Shown here one piece after another: positions 15,752 to 24,856 of a stretch of DNA of 49,091 bases. A program made the translations under genes and the position numbers. Numbering within the stretch: position 1 is the stretch's first letter; each line of letters starts with the position of its first letter. The stretch is from an uncultured euryarchaeote. GTDB lineage: Archaea; Thermoplasmatota; Poseidoniia; Poseidoniales; Poseidoniaceae. The DNA is taken from assembly GCA_937897365.1 (NCBI GenBank), contig CALCOP010000126.1, positions 1-49,091 of the forward strand, read 5' to 3'. Below the pieces are notes generated by a model that saw only the letters and a list, made by a program, of their open reading frames with translations, was not told the origin of the DNA and made no database searches.

Positions 15752-17389
15752 TCAAGCACCTCCGTTAAATCCGCCGAGGATTGGCAAGATAAGACCCTTG
15801 AAGATTTCAGCAGTCCAATCATGCATCATGTCCAGAGCAATCCACGGCATAACACCAAACACGATGGTGAACACGGCGAGGATAATCATGGCCAACTTCT
15901 CAGGATTTGTGATATCTGGAACAGGCTCGCCATGCAGTGATTCTGGTGGTTGAGTTTCGTCGCCACCCTCGAAGATGGTTCGTTGCATCGACCAAAGATA
16001 GTAACCGGCTGTGATGGCGAGAACCAAAGCAGGACCAACCATCCAGAATACGCTCCAACCCTCTGCGGCGAGGAAATACCAGAGGGCGATGAGCATCATC
16101 AATTCAGCAACGAATCCTGCTAAGAGCGGTAGGCCAAGCGAGGCCATCCAGGCGAACATCATCGATGTTGCAAGCCATGGTGAATGTTTCGCCATACCAC
16201 GCATGGCACCGATTTCCATACTGTGATAGTGGTGTTTGAATGCACCACAAACCGCGAACAGCATAGGACTGATAATACCGTGAGCGAACATCATGAACAA
16301 TGCTGCTGCCCACCCCATTGGTTGCATAGTAGCAATTCCGATGAGAATGACCCCCATGTGAGACACTGAAGAATAAGCAACCATTTTCTTAAGATTAGTT
16401 TGACCCAAACAGACAACTGCACCCCAAACCAGTGAAACCATACCAATGGCCATCAAAACGAGCTGGAAATACTGTAGAGCATGCGGGAACAGACTGATTG
16501 GGAGCCTAAACATTCCGTAAGCACCCATTTTGAGCATAACACCAGCCAAGAGCATCGAACCGCCAGTCGGTGCCTGAACGTGAGCGTCAGGAAGCCAAGT
16601 ATGGAAAGGAACGGCCGGAAGTTTCACGAGGAAACCAAGCATCAACATGACGAACAATATTTTCTGAATATTGGCACCCAAGTACCAACCCTTACCGTTC
16701 TCATTCAGTGCATGTTGTGTAATCTCACCAATGTCAAACGTCCGGCCCGTTACCGAACCTGAATACTGTAAAGGATTGACAGGATCTTGGAAGAAGTAGA
16801 GGGTAATGAGTCCCAAAAGCATGATTACAGACGCTGTAAATGTATAGATGAAAAACTTCTGAGATGCATATTTTCGATCTTTACCACCCCACTTGAGAAT
16901 CAAGAAAAACATTGGAATTAATGTTAATTCCCAAAACACATAGAACATGAAAAGGTCAAGGGCGACAAAAACGCCAATGAGCGCCCCACCCATGGCCAAG
17001 ACGATTGGGAAGTAGAGTGCGCCATTCTTTTCATTCCATGTCGCAATAATCGTGACCGGAAGCAGGAATGTAGTCAGCCATACCATAGGGAATGAAAGCG
17101 CATCAAGTCCGACAGTCCAATGAATTCCAAGAGATTCAATCCAATTGTATCGATTGATGTAATTGTAGCTGTTAAATGATATTCCTTCCCATGAAAGGCT
17201 TCCGAAGTATTGGAAGAACAGCCCAGTTGTAATGACTAACATCACCAATGAAAAAATGAGAGTTGCCATTCGTATCGGGTTCGATAACCGCTTTCTCATA
17301 GCGTCGTCCGCATTTGAAACAAAAGCAAGCAAGACGATGCTGGCTACCAACGGGAATCCAACGAGCGGCATAGAAATCCAGTCTTGCAT
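15752..17389 (-). CDS. nuoM: Complex I subunit NuoM
   Basis: This antiporter-like subunit of 545 residues has about 14 membrane helices. Diagnostic stretches are VGLDALSFPMVWLT, FYVFWELTLIPMFFLI (key glutamate), LPAVPFHTWLPDAHVQAPTGGSMLLAGVMLK and KKMVAYSSVSHMGVILIG (key lysine). All expected channel residues appear to be present. Its ATG directly follows the TGA of nuoL (TGAATG), and GGGGGTGG lies just upstream, so translation is coupled. It is slightly longer than bacterial NuoM (about 500), mainly at the C-terminus and in loops. Confidence 0.95.
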   Translation of the reverse strand: MQDWISMPLVGFPLVASIVLLAFVSNADDAMRKRLSNPIRMATLIFSLVMLVITTGLFFQYFGSLSWEGISFNSYNYINRYNWIESLGIHWTVGLDALSFPMVWLTTFLLPVTIIATWNEKNGALYFPIVLAMGGALIGVFVALDLFMFYVFWELTLIPMFFLILKWGGKDRKYASQKFFIYTFTASVIMLLGLITLYFFQDPVNPLQYSGSVTGRTFDIGEITQHALNENGKGWYLGANIQKILFVMLMLGFLVKLPAVPFHTWLPDAHVQAPTGGSMLLAGVMLKMGAYGMFRLPISLFPHALQYFQLVLMAIGMVSLVWGAVVCLGQTNLKKMVAYSSVSHMGVILIGIATMQPMGWAAALFMMFAHGIISPMLFAVCGAFKHHYHSMEIGAMRGMAKHSPWLATSMMFAWMASLGLPLLAGFVAELMMLIALWYFLAAEGWSVFWMVGPALVLAITAGYYLWSMQRTIFEGGDETQPPESLHGEPVPDITNPEKLAMIILAVFTIVFGVMPWIALDMMHDWTAEIFKGLILPILGGFNGGA

Positions 17390-19681
17390 TCAAGCCACCC
17401 CCCAAATGAGTAAGAAGAGTGCAAGAGTTCCAACGGCAACCATGAGAATGTAATCTCGAGCCGAACCAGTTGTCATCGAGCGAACGATGGTCGAGAGGGA
17501 TTGCGAACCGCTTTCAATTGCTTTGATTGTGCCATCGATGACTTCTGCATCAGTTTCTGCAACTTTATTGGAAAAGCCTGCAACGATGTTGATCATTGCT
17601 TTGTCGTAGTATTCATCGATGTAAAGTCGATTCTCAAGAGCAGTGGCTAATGTTGATTCTCGAAGTGCAGTGTTATCGAAATGGAAACGATCGTTGAACC
17701 ATGCGCTGAGTGCGATAATGGGTCGCATCCATGGCTTGGCTTCTTCACCTTCTGCGAGTTTACCGCCGTAAAGAGCCATGGCAAGTCCTGGACCGACAAT
17801 TGCACCCATGAAGATGGCAATGTAGGTGAGGATGAAGAAGAAAATATCTGAGTTTGCAAAGGCGTGGTCCATTTCATAGATGATGCCATCAAGTAAGTTC
17901 CTTTCTGAAAGGAAACTGTATTCGGTATCCGATGCCCAGTGGGTAAAGCCCATTCCAGCAAAGATGATTGATGAGAGTGTGACAAAGGTGAGAATAAACA
18001 GCGGCGTCTTAATCCAAGTATTGGTTGGTCCGACGTGTGCAGCAACCTCATTGTTTGGCTTTCCTGCAAAGGTCTTGAACCACATTCTTGACATGTAAAA
18101 GCCAGTCATTGCAGCACCGATGAGAACGCACATAGCGGGGAGAAGGAAGCGGGGGTCATTTTGGGCAACTCGCCAAGCGTTGGCAATGATACCTTCTTTG
18201 GACCAGAATCCACCGATGAGAGGCAATCCCATAATGGAAGCAGAACCAACCAGCATTGCAGTAGCGGTGATCGGCATTTTCGATGCAAGGCCTCCCATAT
18301 TTTCCATAGACTGCGCATCGAAGTGGTCATCGTGGTGATCATCATGGTCATCGTGATGGTCATCGCCGTGGTCGTCATGATGGTCATCATGGTGATGCAG
18401 GTGGTGATGAGCGTGGTGGACTTCGTGAATAACAGAACCACTCGCCATGAACAGCATTCCTTTGGCCATAGCGTGATTAAACAAATGGAACAGTGCAGCA
18501 CCGAAAGCGACAATGACAATGTAATGGTCCTTGTCATTATGATGCCAGTCAAGGGTATTGGCGAGATACATAGCGCAACCCAAGCCGGTGAAAATGTAGG
18601 CGAGTTGACTCATGGTCGAATATGCTAACACTTTCTTCAGATCCATCTGGACAAAAGCAATCGCAGCAGCCATGACCGCAGTAATACCTCCTATGGAGGC
18701 AATGACGAAAGCGAGGTCATCTAAGTCTCCGTGTAAGGATTCCGCACCGAAGAATGGGAACATGCGGGCTACCAGATACAATCCAGCGTTGACCATGGTC
18801 GCAGCGTGAATCAAAGCTGAGACTGGTGTTGGGCCTTCCATTGCGTCTGGCAACCAAACGTGGAGTGGGAATTGAGCAGATTTACCAACCGCACCAATGA
18901 ACATCAAACCAAGTGCCCATTGGAGCGTTCCAGCAGATTCTGCCGCAACTGCATCAATATTTTCTGTTGCAAAGACAACAGCGTAGTCAAGAGAACCGAA
19001 CAGGTCCCAAAGCATAACCAATCCAATCATCAAAAAGACGTCACCAATACGTGTGGTCAGGAATGCTTTCTTTGCAGCGGAGGCTGCACTTGGGCGTTCG
19101 TAATAGAATCCAATCAGCAGATAGGAACAAAGCCCCATAATTTCCCAGAAGATGAAGAGCCAGAGGAACGAATCAGCCAGAACCATTCCGAGCATTCCTG
19201 AACAGAACAAAACAAACTCTGCATAGAATCGATGATTACGATTGTCGTTGATTGGGTCAGTATTCATGTAACCAATACTGAACGTGTTGATGAGCAGACA
19301 CAAGAAGGAGGCAACAAAGAGCAACATTACTGTGATGTGATCAACGTATATTCCAAAACCAAGTGAAACGGGTTCAATCATACTGCCACCGTTCCATACG
19401 CCTGTATTGACCCAAGCGATTTGTTCGAAGATTTGGTCTACTCCGGAATTACCTTTCAAAAACTCAGAAATGAGTAAAAGAGAGAGTACGAGGCTGGCCG
19501 CCATTACAGGTAGGGCAATGAGGCCACCTTCCTTGAGGTTCTTTTTCCAAAACGGGTGCCCATTGAAGATATGTCCAAGGAATAAAATGACCGCAAAGGC
19601 CATCATTGGTAGCAGAATAATCAGTGGCGCGAATTGCATCCATTCTGAATGAACAAGAGGTGCTGATTCTTTACTTGCCAT
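17390..19681 (-). CDS. nuoL: Complex I subunit NuoL with a His/Asp-rich loop
   Basis: This is the distal antiporter-like subunit, 763 residues against about 610-660 usually. Core motifs are intact: VDHITVMLLFVASFLCLLIN, FWEIMGLCSYLLIGFYYE, FPLHVWLPDAMEGPTPVSALIHAATMVNAG, KKVLAYSTMSQLAYIFTGLG, and the region before the C-terminal lateral helix. The oddity is at residues 419-453, right after FMASGSVIHEVHH: a loop of alternating His and Asp pairs (18 His, 12 Asp in 35 residues), followed by the usual MGGLASKMPIT. This loop is normally only a few residues long. It could bind divalent metal or act as a proton buffer; either is inference. ATG 19681 follows GAGGTGATTGA. Confidence 0.95.
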   Translation of the reverse strand: MASKESAPLVHSEWMQFAPLIILLPMMAFAVILFLGHIFNGHPFWKKNLKEGGLIALPVMAASLVLSLLLISEFLKGNSGVDQIFEQIAWVNTGVWNGGSMIEPVSLGFGIYVDHITVMLLFVASFLCLLINTFSIGYMNTDPINDNRNHRFYAEFVLFCSGMLGMVLADSFLWLFIFWEIMGLCSYLLIGFYYERPSAASAAKKAFLTTRIGDVFLMIGLVMLWDLFGSLDYAVVFATENIDAVAAESAGTLQWALGLMFIGAVGKSAQFPLHVWLPDAMEGPTPVSALIHAATMVNAGLYLVARMFPFFGAESLHGDLDDLAFVIASIGGITAVMAAAIAFVQMDLKKVLAYSTMSQLAYIFTGLGCAMYLANTLDWHHNDKDHYIVIVAFGAALFHLFNHAMAKGMLFMASGSVIHEVHHAHHHLHHHDDHHDDHGDDHHDDHDDHHDDHFDAQSMENMGGLASKMPITATAMLVGSASIMGLPLIGGFWSKEGIIANAWRVAQNDPRFLLPAMCVLIGAAMTGFYMSRMWFKTFAGKPNNEVAAHVGPTNTWIKTPLFILTFVTLSSIIFAGMGFTHWASDTEYSFLSERNLLDGIIYEMDHAFANSDIFFFILTYIAIFMGAIVGPGLAMALYGGKLAEGEEAKPWMRPIIALSAWFNDRFHFDNTALRESTLATALENRLYIDEYYDKAMINIVAGFSNKVAETDAEVIDGTIKAIESGSQSLSTIVRSMTTGSARDYILMVAVGTLALFLLIWGVA

Positions 19682-19690
19682 TCAATCACC

Positions 19691-19993
19691 TCAGTTCTTC
19701 AAAACATCGACATCGTCCAAAGATATCGTCTCGTGTTGCCCATAAACGGCAAGGAAAATAGCCAGACCTATCGCAACTTCACTGGCTGCAATTGCAATAG
19801 CAAAAAGAGTGTAAACCCATCCTGTTGTGTCACCATGATGTACTGCTGCTGCTGCAAATTGCATGTTTGCAGCGTTAAGCATCAATTCAATGCACATGAG
19901 GACAATGATGGCGTTTTTTCGAGTGAAGGCGCCACCTAAACCAATGACAAACATCAATGCGGAAAGGCCAGAAACTAATGCTGGATCAATCAT
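19691..19993 (-). CDS. nuoK: Complex I subunit NuoK
   Basis: This 100-residue protein with three membrane helices shows the NuoK pattern, including GLGGAFTRKNAIIVLMCIELMLNAANMQFAA (buried Glu in TMH2) and AASEVAIGLAIFLAVY (Glu in TMH3), both needed for proton translocation. The ATG overlaps the stop of the preceding nuoJ fragment gene (ATGA), a translational-coupling signature. The short polar C-terminus ends in LDDVDVLKN. Confidence 0.95.
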   Translation of the reverse strand: MIDPALVSGLSALMFVIGLGGAFTRKNAIIVLMCIELMLNAANMQFAAAAVHHGDTTGWVYTLFAIAIAASEVAIGLAIFLAVYGQHETISLDDVDVLKN

Positions 19994-20259
19994 TCTTCTT
20001 CGCCCCCAAATTCCCAGAGAAGATTCTCCATTCGTTCGTCCCGAACAAGATAAGCAGCACCAATCATAGCAAGAGACATCAAGATACCGAGAATGAGTAG
20101 CGGCAAAATCCAGTCTGACAAAAGAGAATCAGCAAGACCACTGGTCGTTGGATACTCATCACTGCCATTCGCCCAAACGCTGTCAGCGCTCAAAACTGAC
20201 ACTAAAATCATGCCAAGGGCAAGTAAACCCATACGAGTGAAGAGTGAAACCAGTTTCAT
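19990..20259 (-). CDS. nuoJ: Complex I subunit NuoJ, C-terminal part encoded separately
   Basis: The 89-residue protein has an N-terminal signal-like helix and a second helix (DWILPLLILGILMSLAMIGAAYLVRDE). The second resembles the last helix of NuoJ, where 'LLPFEVASLLLLAAMVGA' is typical. A split NuoJ (J1 and J2) is known in other archaea such as haloarchaea. The ATG overlaps the stop of the N-terminal half (ATGA) and its own stop overlaps the nuoK start, so the order matches a once-continuous nuoJ. The C-terminus is acidic (EFGGEEE). Sequence similarity is modest and position carries much of the assignment. Confidence 0.75.
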   Translation of the reverse strand: MKLVSLFTRMGLLALGMILVSVLSADSVWANGSDEYPTTSGLADSLLSDWILPLLILGILMSLAMIGAAYLVRDERMENLLWEFGGEEE

Positions 20260-20531
20260 TCAAAATCCTCCTCTAAGATTTGACGGCGAGTCAACATGAT
20301 ACCGAACAGAACGACCAAACCGACACTTGCAAGATAAACCAAAATTTGAATTGCGGCCAAAAATTCTGCCCCTAATAGAATGAAAATACCAGAGACTGCC
20401 ATGAATGAGAAAATGAGTGAAAGCATCGAGTGAGCCACCCTTTGAGCAAGGACCAAACCGAGAGCACCAAGAATCGCTATTGTGGCGAACAAAAAGAAAA
20501 CGCCAGTTTCAGCGATGCTTGCAATATCCAT
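20256..20531 (-). CDS. nuoJ: Complex I subunit NuoJ, N-terminal part encoded separately
   Basis: From ATG 20531 the product has 91 residues and three membrane helices: GVFFLFATIAILGALGLVLAQRVAHSML, SFMAVSGIFILLGAEFLAAIQILVYLASVGLVVLFGIML. The pattern GAEFLAAIQILVYLGA/SVGLVVLF is diagnostic of NuoJ TMH3, which contains the pi-bulge helix. An upstream extension of the frame overlaps the end of nuoI and is rejected. The start is 2 bases after the nuoI stop. Normal NuoJ has five helices in one chain; here the last two are on the next gene. Confidence 0.88.
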   Translation of the reverse strand: MDIASIAETGVFFLFATIAILGALGLVLAQRVAHSMLSLIFSFMAVSGIFILLGAEFLAAIQILVYLASVGLVVLFGIMLTRRQILEEDFE

Positions 20532-20532
20532 C

Positions 20533-21519
20533 TCACGCACCTTCTTCTGCTGCAGCCTTTGCAGCCTTCGCTGCTTTCTTCTCGCGCTTGGTGCGTTCTT
20601 TGGTCGCACGCTTAGCAAGTTCAGTATCGACTGCTTCTTGGTGAATAGAGGGGAGTACGCGTGTTCGGCTTGCATCAAACCACAACTCTTGGCGTGAGAA
20701 ACCAGACATTCCATCGTATTCATTGGTCATGAAGAAGGATGTAAAGCCACATGCTTCCATACAAAGTCCGCAGAACATACAGCGACCCAAGTCGATTCGA
20801 CCGGAGACGATTTGGTCATCAGCAACACGAAGGTCAGATTGCTCGATGACTGCTTCTTCTCCAGAATCATTCCATCGGACAGTCGCTGTGCTGCCTGAGA
20901 GGTCGAGAACTTCTGCAAAGCGCCACTCATTTGGCGTATCACTGTGTGCCGTAACGTGATTGAAATCATCGAGAGTTGCTGCAACTTCGGGTAGAAGTGT
21001 AGCAGCATGGCCACCAACTTCCAACTCGCTACCCATCCCACCATGTTCACCATCTGCTCCGTCCAAAACGTCAACGCGCAGTTCTGTAGTCATGTGAAGA
21101 CAGTCATTCGGACATGCTGTAACGCACAATTTGCACGCAGTGCATGTCTCCCAAATTACACCGATTCTTCCGTTATAGTTGCCTGGAACAAAGAGCCAAG
21201 GTTCCATTTCTTCGAGACGTTCGTAAGGATACTGAACTGTTTGAGGTTTCCAGAGTGTCGGAAACAAATCCGATGTAACTCGGTCAGGTGCGAATGTTTG
21301 TACACTGACATCGTTGAACTCAGAGGTCTTTGAAGCGCGTGTTTTACTGCCCGAATCAAGGAATTCCGGGTGTTCAGTGTTGTGATAGCCCCAATCCAAT
21401 TTCTTGCCTAACCACTTTCCGAAAAATGGGAATGTGCGAAGTGCAGTAATCAGTGTAATCTTAAACGGATACCAGAAAAGATTTCTGAAATTCGGTTTTG
21501 CGTGTGGATGCATTGGCAT
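20533..21519 (-). CDS. nuoI: Complex I subunit NuoI with an insertion between its two iron-sulfur motifs
   Basis: NuoI carries two [4Fe-4S] clusters (N6a/N6b). Both motifs are present: C126-x2-C129-x2-C132-x3-C136-P and C247-x2-C250-x2-C253-x3-C257. The second ends in Cys-Gly rather than the usual Cys-Pro. The gap between motifs is about 110 residues instead of about 30-35. The extra part (about 145-240) includes a stretch that looks like a small SH3/Tudor-like barrel (RFAEVLDLSGSTATVRWND). The C-terminus adds a Lys/Ala-rich helix. Total length is 328 against about 150-200 usually. ATG 21519 follows GAGGTGATC. Confidence 0.93.
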   Translation of the reverse strand: MPMHPHAKPNFRNLFWYPFKITLITALRTFPFFGKWLGKKLDWGYHNTEHPEFLDSGSKTRASKTSEFNDVSVQTFAPDRVTSDLFPTLWKPQTVQYPYERLEEMEPWLFVPGNYNGRIGVIWETCTACKLCVTACPNDCLHMTTELRVDVLDGADGEHGGMGSELEVGGHAATLLPEVAATLDDFNHVTAHSDTPNEWRFAEVLDLSGSTATVRWNDSGEEAVIEQSDLRVADDQIVSGRIDLGRCMFCGLCMEACGFTSFFMTNEYDGMSGFSRQELWFDASRTRVLPSIHQEAVDTELAKRATKERTKREKKAAKAAKAAAEEGA

Positions 21520-21530
21520 GATAGATCACC

Positions 21531-23042
21531 TCAGTCTTTTCCCGGAGTATGCGTTCCCGCGGGCTGTAATGTGTAAACGTGATACATTCTGTCTGGAGCT
21601 GCGTCCTTATCTTCATCATTGAGAAGAACAAAGAAAACACCGAGCCAGAACACTGTTGTAACCAGTGGGATAAGGAGGGGGATGCCAAAAGCATCCCATG
21701 CATTTCCACCCTCTGGGGTGTAAGACATGTTTTCTGGTTTGAAGAGGTAAAGGCGATACACGGCTGAGAGAACCACCTGAACAACTGAAAGTGGCAACAA
21801 CATTCGCCAACCGAACTCAAGAATCTGGTCGGTTCGAATACGGGCAAGTGAGAAACGAGCCCATACAAAGACGACTAAGAAGACAAGCCATGTCTTGAGG
21901 AGAACGACGACGGCACCTGGAATCAAAACATAGAGCTCCCCAAGCCCTGGACTTATTTGACTAACAGTGCCTTGGAAAGGTAAATGCCATCCACCAAGGA
22001 AAAAGTGTGTAAACAGGAAACAGGCTGCATAGGTTCGAATATATTCCGCCATAAACAGCATTCCAAATCGCATACCTCCGTATTCAGTCCACCATCCTTC
22101 AACCAGTTCAGCCTCAGCTTCTGGCATGTCAAACGGAACACGCTCGACTTCAGCAATCATCGTCACGAGGAATAAAACAGCGCCCAGTGGCATCAAAAAG
22201 AGATTCCATGAACCTGCTGCGTGTTGGAAATGAATGCTGTCAATGATGTTGAAAGTTCCTGAAAGAATTGCAACAGAAAGAAGTGTAAGAAGGAGAGGTA
22301 TCTCATAAGCAGTCAACTGAGCTGCAGAGCGTATTCCACCAATCAAGGTGTATTTGTTGTTTGAAGACCATCCTGCAAAGAAAACTCCAATTGGAGCGAT
22401 ACCAAAAATAGCAATGGCATAAAGGATTGACAAATCAGGATTGGTCGCATAGATCCCGCTGGATAGGGGTATGATTCCGAGAATAAGGAGGGTTGACGAG
22501 ACAATAAGGAAAGGCGAAACCTCGAAGATAAGTTTGTCTGCTCGGCGAGGAACCATGTGTTCTTTGAGCAAAAATTTCATTCCGTCAGCGACATTTTGGA
22601 AGAAACCTGGGAGAATCGAATAACCCATCCATGAGCGGTTGTTCACGCGATCCACCGTTGCAAAATTTTCGTCACGATTTCCAAAGCGCTTGTTGAGGAA
22701 TTTGTTGATTGCGCCCACAATGTTGCCGCCAAAAGGTAGCATCTTCCACCATTCACCTGCAGTCACTCCGTTTTCTCCTACCCAAAGCGAACGTAGGGCA
22801 GTCGTCGCACCCCGGCGGTCGTTCATTCGAGCGACCGCCTTACGCTCAATCCAAAGAATTGCGAATTGACTGAAGAACAGCATAAGGAAAACGATATTGA
22901 CGGCTGCAAAGGTTCCGACTAAGAAGGCTAAATCTGAAGCGCTATCCTCGAGAGGAGTTCCTTCAACTGCAGTGGTAATCAGGGACGAAATGAGACTATC
23001 CTTTCCGAGGAAAAGGCTACGTAAGTCGTATATGTCGTCCAT
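21531..23042 (-). CDS. nuoH: Complex I subunit NuoH, enlarged
   Basis: This membrane subunit forms the quinone chamber with NuoB and NuoD. Conserved stretches are WIERKAVARMNDRRGA, VADGMKFLLKEHMVP, GWSSNNKYTLIGGIRSAAQLTAYEIPLLL, and AEVERVPFDMPEAEAELVEGWWTEYGGMRFGMLFMAEY (acidic E-channel loop). The TMH1-TMH2 loop is about 60 residues longer than usual, between the ERK-ARxxxRRG and ADGxK motifs, and the C-terminus is also extended. Total is about 503 residues against about 325-350. ATG 23042 is preceded by AGGTGA; an in-frame GTG at 23051 would overlap that site. Confidence 0.94.
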   Translation of the reverse strand: MDDIYDLRSLFLGKDSLISSLITTAVEGTPLEDSASDLAFLVGTFAAVNIVFLMLFFSQFAILWIERKAVARMNDRRGATTALRSLWVGENGVTAGEWWKMLPFGGNIVGAINKFLNKRFGNRDENFATVDRVNNRSWMGYSILPGFFQNVADGMKFLLKEHMVPRRADKLIFEVSPFLIVSSTLLILGIIPLSSGIYATNPDLSILYAIAIFGIAPIGVFFAGWSSNNKYTLIGGIRSAAQLTAYEIPLLLTLLSVAILSGTFNIIDSIHFQHAAGSWNLFLMPLGAVLFLVTMIAEVERVPFDMPEAEAELVEGWWTEYGGMRFGMLFMAEYIRTYAACFLFTHFFLGGWHLPFQGTVSQISPGLGELYVLIPGAVVVLLKTWLVFLVVFVWARFSLARIRTDQILEFGWRMLLPLSVVQVVLSAVYRLYLFKPENMSYTPEGGNAWDAFGIPLLIPLVTTVFWLGVFFVLLNDEDKDAAPDRMYHVYTLQPAGTHTPGKD

Positions 23043-23052
23043 GGCAATCACC

Positions 23053-24192
23053 TTAACGGTCGGTTTCTCCTATACAAGGGTCAAAACTACCCATTATCGC
23101 AGGAATATCTGCAATTTTGTAGCCAATCATCGTTTTTGCAACATAAGGAATCGTGATAAACATTGGAGAGCGAATCGACACTCGGTAAGGATTCTTACCT
23201 CGGCTATCGCCCCCGCCCTGAATATAAAATTGAGATGCTCCTCGAGTACATTCGTAATTGCTGAATCCGGTAGCACCTTCTGGTGCTCGAGTAGGTGCCT
23301 TCGTGAAAATCATCTCATCACCGTTCGCATAGTTCGTGTTCTTGCCACCTGGGATTTTATTCAGTGCATCGAGGACCATTCGGCATGATTGGCGCATTTC
23401 TTCCATGCGTACTCGATAACGGTCGTAACAATCAGCACCTTTGACTGAAGTTGGTTTCTCCACCGCAGGCTCCCAGTCGACTTCATCGTATACTGAATAC
23501 GGGTGAGCCCAACGAACATCATAATTCACGCCCGCAGCACGGACGTTTGGCCCAGATACGCCAGCATCAACCATTGATTCTGCATTCGCATATCCAACTC
23601 CTTGAAGACGAACAAGCCATATCGTCGATTCATCGAGCATCATTTCGTATTCATCTAAACGCTTCTCGAACAATTTTGTCTTCGCAATGACTCGGTCTGC
23701 AAAACCAATAGGCATATCGCGCTTTACTCCACCAATACGTGGATAGTTGTAGTGCATCCGAGAACCACCGAGTTCTTGCAGTAGATCAAGGAACATCTCA
23801 CGGTCACGCATGCACCATGTCATGAGGGTTAAGTTTCCGATATCGGGTCCGAAAGCACCGAGCCACATCAAGTGAGATGCAAGTCGTTGGAGTTCTGCAG
23901 ATATGAGACGAATATATTCCGCTCGAGCGGGTACGTCTGCTTCCAGCAAATCCTCGGCAGCATAAATGTAGGAGTTGGCCCACGTCATTGCGCTTACATA
24001 GCAAAGGCGGTCACAATAAGGCGTGATTTGAGTGAAGTCACGTGCTTCACAGATTTTTTCGACGCCACGATGGATGTATCCCAGTTCAGCCTCAGTATCG
24101 ACGACGGTCTCACCGTCGACTTTGACACGTAATGTCCACAATCCATGGGTCATTGGGTGCTGAGGCCCCATTGTAATCCACATTTGTGCCAT
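23053..24192 (-). CDS. nuoD: Complex I subunit NuoD (49-kDa type)
   Basis: This quinone-binding peripheral subunit derives from [NiFe]-hydrogenase large subunits. Family motifs are GPQHPMTHGLWTLRVKVDGE (quinone-site His), ELGYIHRGVEKICE, YCDRLCYVSAM, RAEYIRLISAELQRLASHLMW, NYPRIGGVKRD, and the C-terminal IPAIMGSFDPCIGETDR. The hydrogenase Ni-ligand cysteine pairs are absent, as expected for complex I. It is a normal 379-residue length. ATG 24192 follows TGAGGA at 6 bases. NuoC and NuoD are separate here, unlike the NuoCD fusion of enterobacteria. Confidence 0.96.
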   Translation of the reverse strand: MAQMWITMGPQHPMTHGLWTLRVKVDGETVVDTEAELGYIHRGVEKICEARDFTQITPYCDRLCYVSAMTWANSYIYAAEDLLEADVPARAEYIRLISAELQRLASHLMWLGAFGPDIGNLTLMTWCMRDREMFLDLLQELGGSRMHYNYPRIGGVKRDMPIGFADRVIAKTKLFEKRLDEYEMMLDESTIWLVRLQGVGYANAESMVDAGVSGPNVRAAGVNYDVRWAHPYSVYDEVDWEPAVEKPTSVKGADCYDRYRVRMEEMRQSCRMVLDALNKIPGGKNTNYANGDEMIFTKAPTRAPEGATGFSNYECTRGASQFYIQGGGDSRGKNPYRVSIRSPMFITIPYVAKTMIGYKIADIPAIMGSFDPCIGETDR

Positions 24193-24201
24193 AACAATTC
24201 C

Positions 24202-24855
24202 TCACTTTACGCGACCCTCGTCGACAGGTTTACGGATGAACCCTTGGGCATCATCATACATCTCGTTATGATCGTGATAGCGGATTTTGTGCTGTTTTTG
24301 CAACGGATGGAATCCTTCAGGGCTATCGTTAGGATTCAATACTCTGTGCATATTATCATGGCCTTCAAATTTGATACCTACCAAATCCCACGTTTCCTTC
24401 TCATTCCAATCCGAACCAACCCAAATGTTCTGTATTGTGGGAACAGTAGGTGAATCGCCTTGAGGGAGTGGTATGAACACTTCAAACTCCATTGGAACCT
24501 CAAGTCCAGAGAGGGCTTCAACATCGTGGACAGTGCACGTGTTTGGCTTCTGGTCTTGAATCGGTTGGCGGAGGAAATGATACGCTACTTCCCATCCTCG
24601 TTCAGGGGAACCTTCAGGGAAATGGGTGCCTGTGACCATAGAACAATAATTGACTCCAAGGTCATATTTCATCCATTTTGCGAGAGCAATCCAATGCTGA
24701 GGTGGGCAAATAATTCGAACAAAAGCATACTTTTTCGCGTTCGAATGATGTTCGACAGTGACATCGATTCCACTGCCGCCAAACCGATCTACAAGGGCGC
24801 CTTTGCATGCTTCAGCAGCTGCTGAATTTTGTTCAGGAGTGATTGATCCTACCAT
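24202..24855 (-). CDS. nuoC: Complex I subunit NuoC (30-kDa type)
   Basis: The 217-residue protein ends with the NuoC signature WNEKETWDLVGIKFEGHDNMHRVLNPNDSPEGFHPLQK, close to the classic ERE-x-WDLxGIxFxGHPxxRR-ILxPxDWxGxPLRK pattern. It is a peripheral subunit that packs against NuoD. The N-terminal half is an alpha/beta domain (VRIICPPQHWIALAKWMKYDLGVNYCSMVTG). ATG 24855 lies a base after the nuoB stop, and GGACTGAG serves as a weak ribosome site. Confidence 0.92.
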   Translation of the reverse strand: MVGSITPEQNSAAAEACKGALVDRFGGSGIDVTVEHHSNAKKYAFVRIICPPQHWIALAKWMKYDLGVNYCSMVTGTHFPEGSPERGWEVAYHFLRQPIQDQKPNTCTVHDVEALSGLEVPMEFEVFIPLPQGDSPTVPTIQNIWVGSDWNEKETWDLVGIKFEGHDNMHRVLNPNDSPEGFHPLQKQHKIRYHDHNEMYDDAQGFIRKPVDEGRVK

Positions 24856-24856
24856 C

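Noticed and set aside
18161..18628. Plus-strand open frame with Val/Met-rich repeats opposite nuoL
   Set aside because: It mirrors the His/Asp codons of the NuoL loop and lies wholly inside a well-supported gene.
20532..20723. 64-residue N-terminal extension of NuoJ
   Set aside because: It overlaps the end of nuoI; its sequence is the out-of-frame reading of the Lys/Ala-rich tail of NuoI.
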